From Desulfurispora thermophila DSM 16022 (GTDB lineage: Bacteria > Bacillota > Desulfotomaculia > Desulfotomaculales > Desulfurisporaceae): a stretch of DNA of 64,000 nucleotides. A program made the position numbers and the translations under genes. Below are positions 16,651 through 24,957 of this stretch, one piece after another. The stretch covers positions 1 to 64,000 of the forward strand of contig NZ_AQWN01000006.1 of the NCBI RefSeq assembly GCF_000376385.1. Direction: 5' to 3'. Under the pieces are notes generated by a model, which saw only the letters and a program-made list of their open reading frames with translations, made no database searches and was not told the DNA's origin. The number at the start of each line of letters is the position of its first letter. The stretch's first letter is position 1.

Positions 16651-18634
16651 ATTCGCAGGCTTCCGCGATGGCCTCGGTTATTTTGCGCGGCTTGACGGCA
16701 TCCCCAATCAGGTAAAGCTCTTTCACCTTGCCCTGCAAACTTTCGTAAAGGCTGTCTTCCGCCCGCGCCCCCAGGGCTAAAACCACGGTATCAGCCGGCA
16801 GGGTGATTAGCTGTTCGGCCGTTTCAATTTGCACACCTGCCACCGACACACCCACCACCTTGCTCTGATCCAGCACTTTGATGCCCAGGCGCTTGATTTG
16901 CTTCATCACGCCCCAGCGCGTACTGATCCCTATATCGCGGCCAATCCCTTTGAGCATTTCCACTATGGTCACTTCCCGCACGCTCTGGTTGAGCAGTTGC
17001 TGCAGGACGGCCGGCTCCTCGGCCTGGTGCACCACCAAAAATTTCAGGGTCTCGGCGCTGATGGTACCCTGCTCGGCCAGGAAAATGGCCGTTTCACAGC
17101 CCACGGCCCCGCCGCCCACAACAACCACCCGCCGTCCGGCGCAGGCTGCCCCGTCCAGCACGTCGTTGGCCTGCAGTACACAAACCCCTTCATCCACCGG
17201 GAAAGGTGCCGCTATGGGTTTGGCACCGGTTGCCACCACCACCACATCGGGAGCGATGGCCAGCACTTCCTCCACCGTGGCTGCTTTGTTCAACACCACG
17301 GTCACACCCGCCTTTTGCAAACGGTGGGACTGGTAATCGACCAGGCTGAGGAAATCGGCTTTGCCCGGCGGCTTGGCGGCATAGTGCACCTGCCCGCCCA
17401 GGCGGTGGCTTTTTTCCCACAGCACCACGCGGTGCCCCCGCTCGGCCGCCAGCGCCGCCACCTCCATGCCGGCCGGGCCGCCGCCAATGACCAGCACACT
17501 CTTGCTCTCCTGCGCCGGCTTTACTTCCATTTCATGCTCCCGCCCGGCCAGGCCGTTGACGGCACAGCGCACATCCTGCATGCTGAAAACGCGGTCCATG
17601 CAGCCCTGGTTGCAGGCAATGCACTTGCGCACTTCCCGCTCGCGCCCCTCCTGCACTTTCCTGGGCAAATCGGGGTCGGCGATCAGCGGCCGGCCCATAT
17701 TCACCAGATCGGCCACTCCCATGCACAAAAGCTGCTCGGCCAGACGCGGGTCATTAATGCGGTTGCTGGCAATCACCGGAATGGAAACCGCCCGTTTCAC
17801 ACCCGCCGCCAGGTAGGAAAAGCCGCCCGGAGGCAGTTCGCCGGTAACCTGCGGCACCCTGGTTTCATGCCAGCCGCCCGTAACGTTGATGCAGTCCACC
17901 CCCGCTTTTTCCAGCTCCCGGGCAAAGGCCGCCGCCTCTTTGTTGGTGTTGCTGCCTGGCATGAAATCGTTGCCACTGATGCGCACCAAAATCGGGTAAT
18001 CGGCCCCCACCCGCTCTTTAATCGCTCGCACCACCTCAATGCCGAAGCGGCAGCGGTTTTCCCAGGAGCCGCCGTACTCGTCGGTGCGCAGGTTGGTCAG
18101 GGGGGATAAAAACTGGCAAATCAAATAGCCGGCGCTGGCGATCACCTCCACCGCGTCAAAACCGGCCCGTTTGGCCCGGTCGGCCGCGGCGGCATAGCTT
18201 TCAATCACATTGGCAATATCTTCTTTGGTCATTTCCCGCGGTGTTTCCCCGGTAAAACGCGAGGCCACGGGAGAAGGCGCCGCCGGTTGTTGACCGATGA
18301 CCATGGAGTGGGCATATCTCCCCGACTGGTAGAGCTGGGCCGCAATTTTGGCTCCGGCCGCATGTACAGCCGCCGTGAGCTCGCTCAAACCAGGGATGAA
18401 TTTGTCATCCTGCAGGCTGATCATCATGGGCCCCGGTCCCAGCCGGTCGATAGCGCAGCCGCCCACAATGATCAGGCCCACCCCCCCGGCCGCCCGGGTG
18501 GCATAATAGCGCACCAAACGCTGGTTGACAAACCCGTCCGGCGTGTAAGCGTGGTGAATAGCCGGCATGACAATGCGGTTTTTCAGCTCCATGCGGCCTA
18601 TTTTAATGGGCCGAAAAAGGTATTTATACTGCAC
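16634..18634 (-). CDS. 2,4-dienoyl-CoA reductase-like NAD(P)H:flavin oxidoreductase
   Basis: A 666-residue, three-part flavoenzyme. The N-terminal TIM barrel (about 1-330) is of the old-yellow-enzyme type with FMN/substrate boxes (GFDAVEVIASAGYLICQFLSP, DEYGGSWENRCRF). A Cys cluster CIACNQGCMDR...C (about 335-360) would bind a 4Fe-4S centre. The C-terminal half has two dinucleotide folds (VLVIGGGPAGMEVAALAAERG and VVVVGGGAVGCETA). This is the layout of FadH and of bile-acid/enoate reductases. The neighbouring enoyl-CoA hydratase supports a role in unsaturated acyl-CoA metabolism. GTG 18634 lies 8 nt after AAGGAG; an in-frame GTG at 18643 overlaps that site. Confidence 0.85.
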   Translation of the reverse strand: MQYKYLFRPIKIGRMELKNRIVMPAIHHAYTPDGFVNQRLVRYYATRAAGGVGLIIVGGCAIDRLGPGPMMISLQDDKFIPGLSELTAAVHAAGAKIAAQLYQSGRYAHSMVIGQQPAAPSPVASRFTGETPREMTKEDIANVIESYAAAADRAKRAGFDAVEVIASAGYLICQFLSPLTNLRTDEYGGSWENRCRFGIEVVRAIKERVGADYPILVRISGNDFMPGSNTNKEAAAFARELEKAGVDCINVTGGWHETRVPQVTGELPPGGFSYLAAGVKRAVSIPVIASNRINDPRLAEQLLCMGVADLVNMGRPLIADPDLPRKVQEGREREVRKCIACNQGCMDRVFSMQDVRCAVNGLAGREHEMEVKPAQESKSVLVIGGGPAGMEVAALAAERGHRVVLWEKSHRLGGQVHYAAKPPGKADFLSLVDYQSHRLQKAGVTVVLNKAATVEEVLAIAPDVVVVATGAKPIAAPFPVDEGVCVLQANDVLDGAACAGRRVVVVGGGAVGCETAIFLAEQGTISAETLKFLVVHQAEEPAVLQQLLNQSVREVTIVEMLKGIGRDIGISTRWGVMKQIKRLGIKVLDQSKVVGVSVAGVQIETAEQLITLPADTVVLALGARAEDSLYESLQGKVKELYLIGDAVKPRKITEAIAEACELGIKL

Positions 18635-18746
18635 ACATACCACTCCTTATGTACTTTTTAATATATAACACTGTACTATGTTAGAATTATCATGCAATAA
18701 ATTAACTGACAAGTCAATACTTTGAAAATAATAATAAAATAAATAA

Positions 18747-18773
18747 AGACAGGTGCCCACAACACACCTGTCT
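18747..18773 (-). terminator. Terminator of the sigma/anti-sigma operon
   Basis: AGACAGGTG (18747-18755) pairs perfectly with CACCTGTCT (18765-18773); on the minus strand a T-rich tract follows. The AT-rich stretch to its left is the upstream region of the flavin oxidoreductase. Confidence 0.75.
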
Positions 18774-18864
18774 GAACATTTTACCGGCTCCAATTTTCAT
18801 GATGAAAATGTACCTGAACCAGCTGCGCAATGTTTTATCGCAGCCCCTGAAAATACCGGCTGCG

Positions 18865-20028
18865 TCACTGCTGCCGTAAAAAAAGTTCCAGCAATTCGCC
18901 CGGACAATCGGTAATAAAAGGCCCCTCCAGGCTGTAAACAAATTCCCCCTGCTGCCAGTTCAACACGGAATAATCACTCCCCAACTCCCATAAAAGCCCC
19001 TGGTATTGATTATATTGCCACCATTGGGCTTTATCCATGGTCAGTTGCTCCCGCTGGCGCAGGGCCAGCGGCTGGTGGGCCGCTGAAGACACGGCTTGTT
19101 TGCCCCAAACAACCTGCCGGCCGTGCACCAGATATTCTTTAAAAATTGCCCCGTTGATGATCTCCACCCGGGTCGGAGCAGGCAGTTTCTGGTCCGGCAT
19201 AGCCGGCTCCTCCACTGGAGCGGCAGGCTGTTTACCTGCTGTACCAATATCCGGCGTTGCCATCAATGATTGCACCGGGCGTGCCATTGCACCGCGTTGG
19301 GCAACAGATATCCCCTGTACCACCAGCGTTTCGCTCTGCTTGGCCACAACCCGGTTACCCGGTAGATCAGCCGGCCTTCCTTCCGTCTGGCTCTCTACTG
19401 GCAGACCCTGGGCCGTTACACTGGCAACGGAATTATTTTGACCGGTATTGGCAGCTGATACAGATAAGGCCTGCCTGCCAGTGGTACCATTCTCCCTCCC
19501 GGCCTGTGCAGGCGTCATATTTTCTGCCGCCGTCATGCTCTGGATCTGCCGCCCGGCCAGTTTCTCTTCTGCCAGACTGGGCTTTTCTTCAGGCACTGAC
19601 GAAACTTTTTGCTTCTTGTCATCAGCCTGAACCGATAACAGACTGGCCGCCAGCCGGGGACTGGCAATCAAGTCTTTTTTCAGCCAGTCGCACCACCAGC
19701 CCAGGGCCAGAGTAAGCAATAGGGATGCAGCAACAATAGAGCCCAGCCAGCGCATGTACTCACCCGTCCATTTACCACGGCTCCGCCCGGCAGGCTGTTC
19801 CCGGCAAGCGGTCAGCACTTTGCGGGATAGCTCTTCCGGCACGGGAATCTCCGCCATGATTTCTTTAACCCCTTGCCTGAGCAATATCTCGGCCCTATGC
19901 CAGCTGTGCCACTCCCGGGCGCAACTGGCACAGGTTTGCAGATGCTGCTGAAAATCCTTTTCCCGGGATGCACTTAATGTACCCGAAAGCTGGTCCTGGA
20001 TCATCCGCTTGAAGTCATGACATTGCAT
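18865..20028 (-). CDS. Membrane anti-sigma factor with zinc-finger domain
   Basis: A 387-residue protein. The N-terminus has a zf-HC2 anti-sigma domain with the HxxxCxxC motif in HLQTCASCAREW; a single membrane helix follows near residues 92-112; then comes a long, low-complexity Ala/Gln/Pro-rich linker and a C-terminal folded part (about 290-387) of unknown family. It should hold the adjacent ECF sigma factor at the membrane and release it on an envelope signal. It overlaps the sigma gene by 14 bp. Confidence 0.83.
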   Translation of the reverse strand: MQCHDFKRMIQDQLSGTLSASREKDFQQHLQTCASCAREWHSWHRAEILLRQGVKEIMAEIPVPEELSRKVLTACREQPAGRSRGKWTGEYMRWLGSIVAASLLLTLALGWWCDWLKKDLIASPRLAASLLSVQADDKKQKVSSVPEEKPSLAEEKLAGRQIQSMTAAENMTPAQAGRENGTTGRQALSVSAANTGQNNSVASVTAQGLPVESQTEGRPADLPGNRVVAKQSETLVVQGISVAQRGAMARPVQSLMATPDIGTAGKQPAAPVEEPAMPDQKLPAPTRVEIINGAIFKEYLVHGRQVVWGKQAVSSAAHQPLALRQREQLTMDKAQWWQYNQYQGLLWELGSDYSVLNWQQGEFVYSLEGPFITDCPGELLELFLRQQ

Positions 20029-20554
20029 AGGGCATCTCTCCCAAACGTTCTTTTACCAGCGCCCGCGCTGCACTCAACCTGGATTTGACCGTGCCCTCGG
20101 GCAAATTCAAAACTTCGGCCACTCGCTTGACGCTCATGTCCAGACCGTAATAAAGCGTTAGCAAAATCCTGTACTCGGGCTTTAAGGAGTTAATCACCTG
20201 TTTGAGTTCCAGTTTGAGATCCAGGTCGGTGTCGGTCACATCACCGGACCAAGCATCATTTTGCACCACCTTTTCCAGCAAAGCCACCTCACGTTTATTT
20301 TTTCGCATTTTATCGCGGCACAGATTGATCACAATTTTATATAGCCATGTGGCAAAAGAAGCCTTGCCCTGAAAACCGGTAATTTTTCTGTAACAAATGA
20401 TAAAAGCCTCCTGCACCACATCTTCCGCTGCACCGTGATCTCTTAAAATCATATAAGCAGTGCGGTAAACGCTGGCCGAGTAATCTTCAACCAACCGGGT
20501 GAATGCTTCTTCGTCTCCCGCCCTGGCCTTTTCCACCACGGCAACATCCGCCAA
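20015..20554 (-). CDS. ECF-type RNA polymerase sigma factor
   Basis: A 179-residue group 4 sigma factor. Region 2 contains YRTAYMILRDHGAAEDVVQE and FATWLYKIVINLCRD, region 4 contains LKPEYRILLTLYYGLDMSVK and NLPEGTVKSRLSAAR. It redirects transcription to stress or envelope promoters when freed from the co-encoded anti-sigma factor. The start is TTG at 20554, 6 nt after GGGTGA. Such pairs usually regulate themselves; no matching promoter motif was assigned here. Confidence 0.92.
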   Translation of the reverse strand: MADVAVVEKARAGDEEAFTRLVEDYSASVYRTAYMILRDHGAAEDVVQEAFIICYRKITGFQGKASFATWLYKIVINLCRDKMRKNKREVALLEKVVQNDAWSGDVTDTDLDLKLELKQVINSLKPEYRILLTLYYGLDMSVKRVAEVLNLPEGTVKSRLSAARALVKERLGEMPYAMS

Positions 20555-20682
20555 TTACTGTCACCCGCCATTTAATCTTTTATTTAATTAATTGACGCTA
20601 AAAATGGCCATCTGGTTTTCTTCTCACTCGCCAGCATCTTAAAATTTTTTTAGCTATTTTAAATGTAAAGATCACCGGGTCG

Positions 20683-20691
20683 TGCTATAAT
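20683..20691 (+). promoter_or_regulatory. Extended -10 promoter of the zinc-ribbon gene
   Basis: TGCTATAAT is a complete extended -10 element about 70 bp before the start codon. Confidence 0.45.
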
Positions 20692-20763
20692 TATAACTTG
20701 ACAGGAAGTGCCTGTATTTTCCAAATCAACAACTTAAGAACAATTGCAGGGAGGCCGAAACAA

Positions 20764-21018
20764 ATGCCTATCTTTGAGTTTAAATGCCAAACCTGTAACC
20801 ATGTTTTTGAAAAGCTAATGCTTAGCAGCCAGTCTGATGCACCGCAAACATGCCCACAATGTCAAAGCAATCAGGTGCAAAAACTGATCTCGGCGCCGTT
20901 TATCCCCAGTGCCGTGGGCAAACCGGCCAATGACGAATTGCGCTGCTGTGCCGGTAAAGCAGACGCGGGTGAATGCACTCCGGGTTCTTGCTGCGGTGGC
21001 TCGAAACTAACCCACTAA
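20764..21018 (+). CDS. FmdB family zinc-ribbon protein
   Basis: An 84-residue protein beginning MPIFEFKCQTCNHVFEKL, with CxxC...CxxC (CQTC, CPQC) as in the FmdB/CxxC_CXXC_SSSS family. The C-terminus carries extra cysteines (RCCAGKAD, CTPGSCCGG). Family members are putative regulators whose function is largely unknown. ATG 20764 follows GGGAGG. It is monocistronic with its own promoter and terminator. Confidence 0.85.
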   Translation: MPIFEFKCQTCNHVFEKLMLSSQSDAPQTCPQCQSNQVQKLISAPFIPSAVGKPANDELRCCAGKADAGECTPGSCCGGSKLTH

Positions 21019-21088
21019 AAAGCCAGTACGAAATTAATAAATTTTGGTACCACCAAACATCGCCGTACGATAGCCAAACCTGCGACTT

Positions 21089-21122
21089 CCCGGTATAAAC
21101 ACTTGAGTATACCGGGCTTTTT
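21089..21122 (+). terminator. Terminator after the zinc-ribbon gene
   Basis: CCCGGTATA (21089-21097) pairs perfectly with TATACCGGG (21108-21116), followed by CTTTTTC. Confidence 0.85.
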
Positions 21123-21262
21123 CATGTTGGGTAAAACTAAGGAACGGCTGCTAATAATAATACGCGGATATCCCCGCACCTGCCCAACTCACCAACCAGG
21201 CACATGCCGGGGAACTGTTTGCGGGTTACTGATTACATGCGCCGGAACAAGGAGTGAGTCCC

Positions 21263-22117
21263 ATGCTGCTCAGCCAGTTCATTTACCACTCACCTTTCAC
21301 CATGCTGATCACCTTTATGCTCACCAGCGGATTAATCTTCCTCCTGGCCAGCGCCGGCAATGTCACCGTATTAAACGGCGGTCTATCTATGCGCTACCAT
21401 TACAACAAAGTAAACCTGCCCCATGTCAATGTCATTGGTTTTCCTCAACCTTTGAAAATTATTTTCTGGCTGCTGACCTTTATGCTTTTCAACCTGGGGT
21501 TAGACTACCTGGTAGCCTGGTTAAAACAGTTTTTTCCGGCCGGCTGGCAACTTACCCGCCTGATTGCCAGCCTGGAAGGCAACCTGCCCGTTCTGGTGCA
21601 GAGCCTGGCCAACCCGTTCTTAACCAGTGTGCTCAGCTTTTTTTACATTTTCGTCTTCCCGGCCCTGATACTGGGTGTATACCTTTACCTCATGTTCACT
21701 AAACGGACCGGTTACGCCCTGCTCCTGCTCTGCGCCGTAGGGGTAAACTACCTGCTGGCCGTACCTTTTTACCTGCTGGCGCCGGTATATGAAACCTGGT
21801 ATTACAACCCCCAGGTCAAGCTGCTCATCGAGCAGGTATATCCTGCCTTCAATCACACCTATCGCTTTTTCAGCGGCCTGAGCAACAACTTCCCCAGCCT
21901 GCACACCTCCATTTCCACCACGGTCACCCTGCTGGCGGCGTATACCCGGGAAAAACGCCTCTGCGCTCTGGTCGCCCTGGTCAACCTGGTCATAGTATTT
22001 TCCACAGTATACCTGGGCATTCACTGGCTAACCGACGTGCTGGCGGGCCTACTTTTCGCAAATATTTGCTTTGGTCTTACCATCAGATGTTTACGAAAAT
22101 TTAACGAACAGCTATAA
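21263..22117 (+). CDS. PAP2 superfamily membrane phosphatase/phosphotransferase
   Basis: A 284-residue protein with about six membrane helices. The C-terminal half has the PAP2 signatures SNNFPSLHTSISTT and YLGIHWLTDVLAG, containing the His, Ser and Asp expected for catalysis (PSLH and GxHxxxD boxes). Such enzymes dephosphorylate lipid phosphates or transfer phospho-head groups on the outer side of the membrane. The substrate cannot be told. ATG 21263 lies 8 nt after AAGGAG. Its last codons overlap the promoter of lutC. Confidence 0.85.
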   Translation: MLLSQFIYHSPFTMLITFMLTSGLIFLLASAGNVTVLNGGLSMRYHYNKVNLPHVNVIGFPQPLKIIFWLLTFMLFNLGLDYLVAWLKQFFPAGWQLTRLIASLEGNLPVLVQSLANPFLTSVLSFFYIFVFPALILGVYLYLMFTKRTGYALLLLCAVGVNYLLAVPFYLLAPVYETWYYNPQVKLLIEQVYPAFNHTYRFFSGLSNNFPSLHTSISTTVTLLAAYTREKRLCALVALVNLVIVFSTVYLGIHWLTDVLAGLLFANICFGLTIRCLRKFNEQL

Positions 22118-22131
22118 TATTGGTAAGACCA
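22072..22131 (+). promoter_or_regulatory. lutC promoter flanked by two GntR/FadR-type operators
   Basis: TGGTCTTACCA (22072-22082) and TGGTAAGACCA (22121-22131) both match TNGTNNNACNA, the site type bound by FadR-subfamily GntR regulators such as LldR. Both extend identically with TCAG. Between them lie TTTACG (22090-22095) and TATAAT (22113-22118) with a 17-bp spacer. The operators are centred 49 bp apart. The regulator itself is not in the window. Confidence 0.65.
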
Positions 22132-22211
22132 TCAGTCTTGCTGGCCACATGCCTTTAGTCAATTTTCTGGCTGTGAGCCGGAAGACAATCGCAGAGAGGA
22201 AGATTTCAGCA

Positions 22212-22748
22212 ATGCAGCAACTCTACGACCAATTCAAGCAGGCCGCCACCGCCCTGTCCGCCGAAGTTTACCGAACCACCGATCTGGCGGAAGCCATCTC
22301 ATTTTGCCGGCAGATCACCTCTGAATTGAACCAACTGGCTGTAGTGGGCGACTCCGGCCCCCTCACCTGCCACATCGGTTCCAGTTTACCCGGCGTAGTC
22401 ATGCCCTGCGGGCGGCAGGAGGCGGCCCGGGCCACGCTGGGCATTGCCCAGTACGACCTGGCCATTGCCGAAACCGGCACCCTGGTGCAGGACGCCACGT
22501 CCCTCAGCAGCCGGCTGGCCGCCACCCTGCCACCCATCCACCTGGCCCTGGTGCCCACCAGCGGGCTGGTCCCTTCCCTGACCGACGTTTTCGCCCGTCT
22601 GGCCCAGAACCCGGACCAAATGCCCGGGTTCCTGGCCTTTGTTTCCGGACCCAGCCGCACCGCCGATATCGAAAGAGTTCTTACCATCGGAGTACACGGG
22701 CCGGAACGATTAATCATCTTATTTATTGACCGGTGGGAAAGGGGCTAA
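22212..22748 (+). CDS. lutC: Lactate utilization protein LutC-like (LUD domain)
   Basis: A 178-residue LUD-domain protein with DLAIAETGTLV, LPPIHLALVP and the ending expected of LutC/LldG. LutC is one of three parts of the iron-sulfur lactate dehydrogenase complex that oxidises L-lactate to pyruvate. It lies 4 bp before the lutB-lutA fusion gene. ATG 22212 has GAGAGGA 11 nt upstream. Confidence 0.88.
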   Translation: MQQLYDQFKQAATALSAEVYRTTDLAEAISFCRQITSELNQLAVVGDSGPLTCHIGSSLPGVVMPCGRQEAARATLGIAQYDLAIAETGTLVQDATSLSSRLAATLPPIHLALVPTSGLVPSLTDVFARLAQNPDQMPGFLAFVSGPSRTADIERVLTIGVHGPERLIILFIDRWERG

Positions 22749-22752
22749 TAAA

Positions 22753-24906
22753 ATGGTTGATTATCTAAAAAAAGATATTGCCACCGCTCTGGGTAATCCC
22801 AATTTGCATACCGCTCTGGGCAATTTTGCCGATGATTATGTCAAGTCACGGGAAAAGGCCTATGCCAGCCGGGACTTCCAGGCCCTGCGCCAAAAAGTAA
22901 AGGCTGTCAAGAGCAGCGCGGCAGAAAGAATGCATGAACTGGCCAAACAGTTTACCGCCCGGGTGGAGGAACGGGGCGGCAAAGTATACCTGGCCCGGGA
23001 CGCCCAGGCCGCTGTAGACTACATCATCCGCCTGGCTAAGGAAAAAGGCGTCCAAACCGTTGTCAAATCCAAGTCCATGGCCTCGGAGGAGATTCATTTA
23101 AACCATCACCTGCAGGCCCAGGGCATTGAAGCCTTTGAAACCGACCTGGGTGAGTGGATTATCCAGCTCTGTAAACAGCGTCCATCCCACATGGTCATGC
23201 CGGCCATCCACATGACCCGCCAGCAGGTGGCGGAAGTGTTTTCCCGCGCTACCGGACAGGAGCTGCCGCCGGACATATCCCGTCTGGTAAAAGTGGCGCG
23301 GGAAAATCTGCGGCAAAAATTTTTGCGCGCCGACATGGGGATCAGCGGCGCCAACATCGCCATTGCCGAAACCGGCACCCTGGTGCTTTTGACCAACGAG
23401 GGCAACGCCCGCCTGGTCACCACCCTGCCCCCCATACATGTGGCCGTGGTAGGACTGGAGAAACTGGTAGCCAGCTTGCAGGACGCTCTGCCCATTATCG
23501 AGGCCCTGCCCCGCAGTGCCACCGGACAACAAATAACCAGTTATGTAACCATGATTACCGGACCGGTGCCCGCCGCAGGTCTTGATGGGACAGAACGCCC
23601 CAAGGAATTCCATGTGGTTCTGCTGAACAACGGGCGCACCGGACTGCGCGACGACCCGGAGTTCAAAGAAGCCCTGCAATGCATTCGCTGCGCCTCCTGC
23701 CTCAATGTCTGCCCGGTTTACCGGCTGATTGGCGGGCATGTATTCGGCGATGTTTATACGGGCGGCATCGGCACCATACTGACCGCCTTTCTGGGCCAGA
23801 ACCAGGAAAAGGCCGCCCGGCTGCAAACACTGTGCATCCAGTGCGGACGCTGCCGGGAGTTCTGCCCGGGTCTGGTGGATATCAGCGGCCTGCTGGAAAA
23901 ATTGCGCCAGCGCACCCAGAGCCAGAACAAACCCGGCTTAGCCCAGCGTCTGGTTTTGGAAAAAGTGCTGGGCAACAGACAGCTTTTCCACCGCCTTTTG
24001 CGCACAGCAGCCGCTGCTCAAAAGCCTTTCGTCCAGGGCGGTATGGTTCGCCACCTGCCCTTATTTCTGGCCGGCCTGACTAAAGAAAAAAGCCTGCCGG
24101 CTCTTGCCGGCAGACCGTTGCGCGAACGCACAAAAGAATTGGCCCGGCCGCAAGGCAAACCCAGGGCCCGGGTGGCGTTTTTCGCCGGTTGCCTGACCGA
24201 CTTTATTTATCCACAAATCGGGATCGCCACCAGCCGCGTGCTGGCCGCGCTACAAATGGAAATGTTTTTTCCCCTGGAACAAACCTGCTGTGGTTATCCG
24301 GCCGGCGAGGCTGGCTTCACCGATACATTTCGCCGGATTGCCCGGCAAAACATAGCTGTTTTCCAACAAGCGAATGCGGACTACATTATAACCCCCTGCC
24401 CCACCTGTGCCGCGGCCTGGAAAAAGCTCTACCCGCAGTTGCTGGCAGAGGATGCGGACTGGGCGACCAAGGCCAACCTTCTGGCCCAACGCGTTTATGA
24501 CTTCAGCACTTTTATCATGGAGCAGGGCGGTGAGGCGCTGATGCGTGGATGCCATCCGTCCGGCCAAACCGTCACCTACCACGATTCCTGCCACATGAAA
24601 CGCACATTGGGAGTATTCGCCGCTCCCCGTCAGTTGCTCAACGCGGCCGGTTATCAATTGGCCGAAATGCGCTTCTCAGATGTCTGCTGCGGCTTTGGCG
24701 GCTCTTACTCCCTGCAGTACCCCGAACTGTCGGCGGGCATGCTGCAAAAGAAACTGCAGTGGATTGGCGAGTCGGGCGCCGGCATTGTAGCCACCGATTG
24801 CCCGGGCTGTACCATGCAAATCAGCGGCGGCCTGGACCGCGCCGGTCTGCCGGTAAAAGCCCTGCATACCGCCGAACTGCTGGCCAAAGCCATTGAACGC
24901 AGCTAG
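22753..24906 (+). CDS. LutB-LutA fusion: LUD, 4Fe-4S and CCG-domain lactate oxidation protein
   Basis: A 717-residue fusion. Residues about 1-300 are the LUD domain of LutB (IAIAETGTLVLL, LPPIHVAVVGLEKL). Two ferredoxin motifs follow, CIRCASCLNVCP (about 310) and CIQCGRCREFCPG (about 360). The last third holds two CCG domains of LutA type (CCGYPAGEAGF near 511, CCGFGGSYSLQYP near 647), each with a partner cysteine pair upstream. LutA and LutB are separate proteins in B. subtilis; here one polypeptide supplies both. With LutC it should oxidise lactate and pass electrons onward through the clusters. The ATG follows AAAGGGG and the lutC stop by 4 bp. Confidence 0.9.
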   Translation: MVDYLKKDIATALGNPNLHTALGNFADDYVKSREKAYASRDFQALRQKVKAVKSSAAERMHELAKQFTARVEERGGKVYLARDAQAAVDYIIRLAKEKGVQTVVKSKSMASEEIHLNHHLQAQGIEAFETDLGEWIIQLCKQRPSHMVMPAIHMTRQQVAEVFSRATGQELPPDISRLVKVARENLRQKFLRADMGISGANIAIAETGTLVLLTNEGNARLVTTLPPIHVAVVGLEKLVASLQDALPIIEALPRSATGQQITSYVTMITGPVPAAGLDGTERPKEFHVVLLNNGRTGLRDDPEFKEALQCIRCASCLNVCPVYRLIGGHVFGDVYTGGIGTILTAFLGQNQEKAARLQTLCIQCGRCREFCPGLVDISGLLEKLRQRTQSQNKPGLAQRLVLEKVLGNRQLFHRLLRTAAAAQKPFVQGGMVRHLPLFLAGLTKEKSLPALAGRPLRERTKELARPQGKPRARVAFFAGCLTDFIYPQIGIATSRVLAALQMEMFFPLEQTCCGYPAGEAGFTDTFRRIARQNIAVFQQANADYIITPCPTCAAAWKKLYPQLLAEDADWATKANLLAQRVYDFSTFIMEQGGEALMRGCHPSGQTVTYHDSCHMKRTLGVFAAPRQLLNAAGYQLAEMRFSDVCCGFGGSYSLQYPELSAGMLQKKLQWIGESGAGIVATDCPGCTMQISGGLDRAGLPVKALHTAELLAKAIERS

Positions 24907-24957
24907 GAGCGGGGGTACCTTTCCTGAGCAAGCCCGTCTGGAGTACCGGGAACCGGG

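Noticed and set aside
16829-18109. 426-codon frame on the plus strand inside the flavin oxidoreductase
   Set aside because: His/Ala-rich antisense shadow with no motif; the opposite strand has complete domain signatures.
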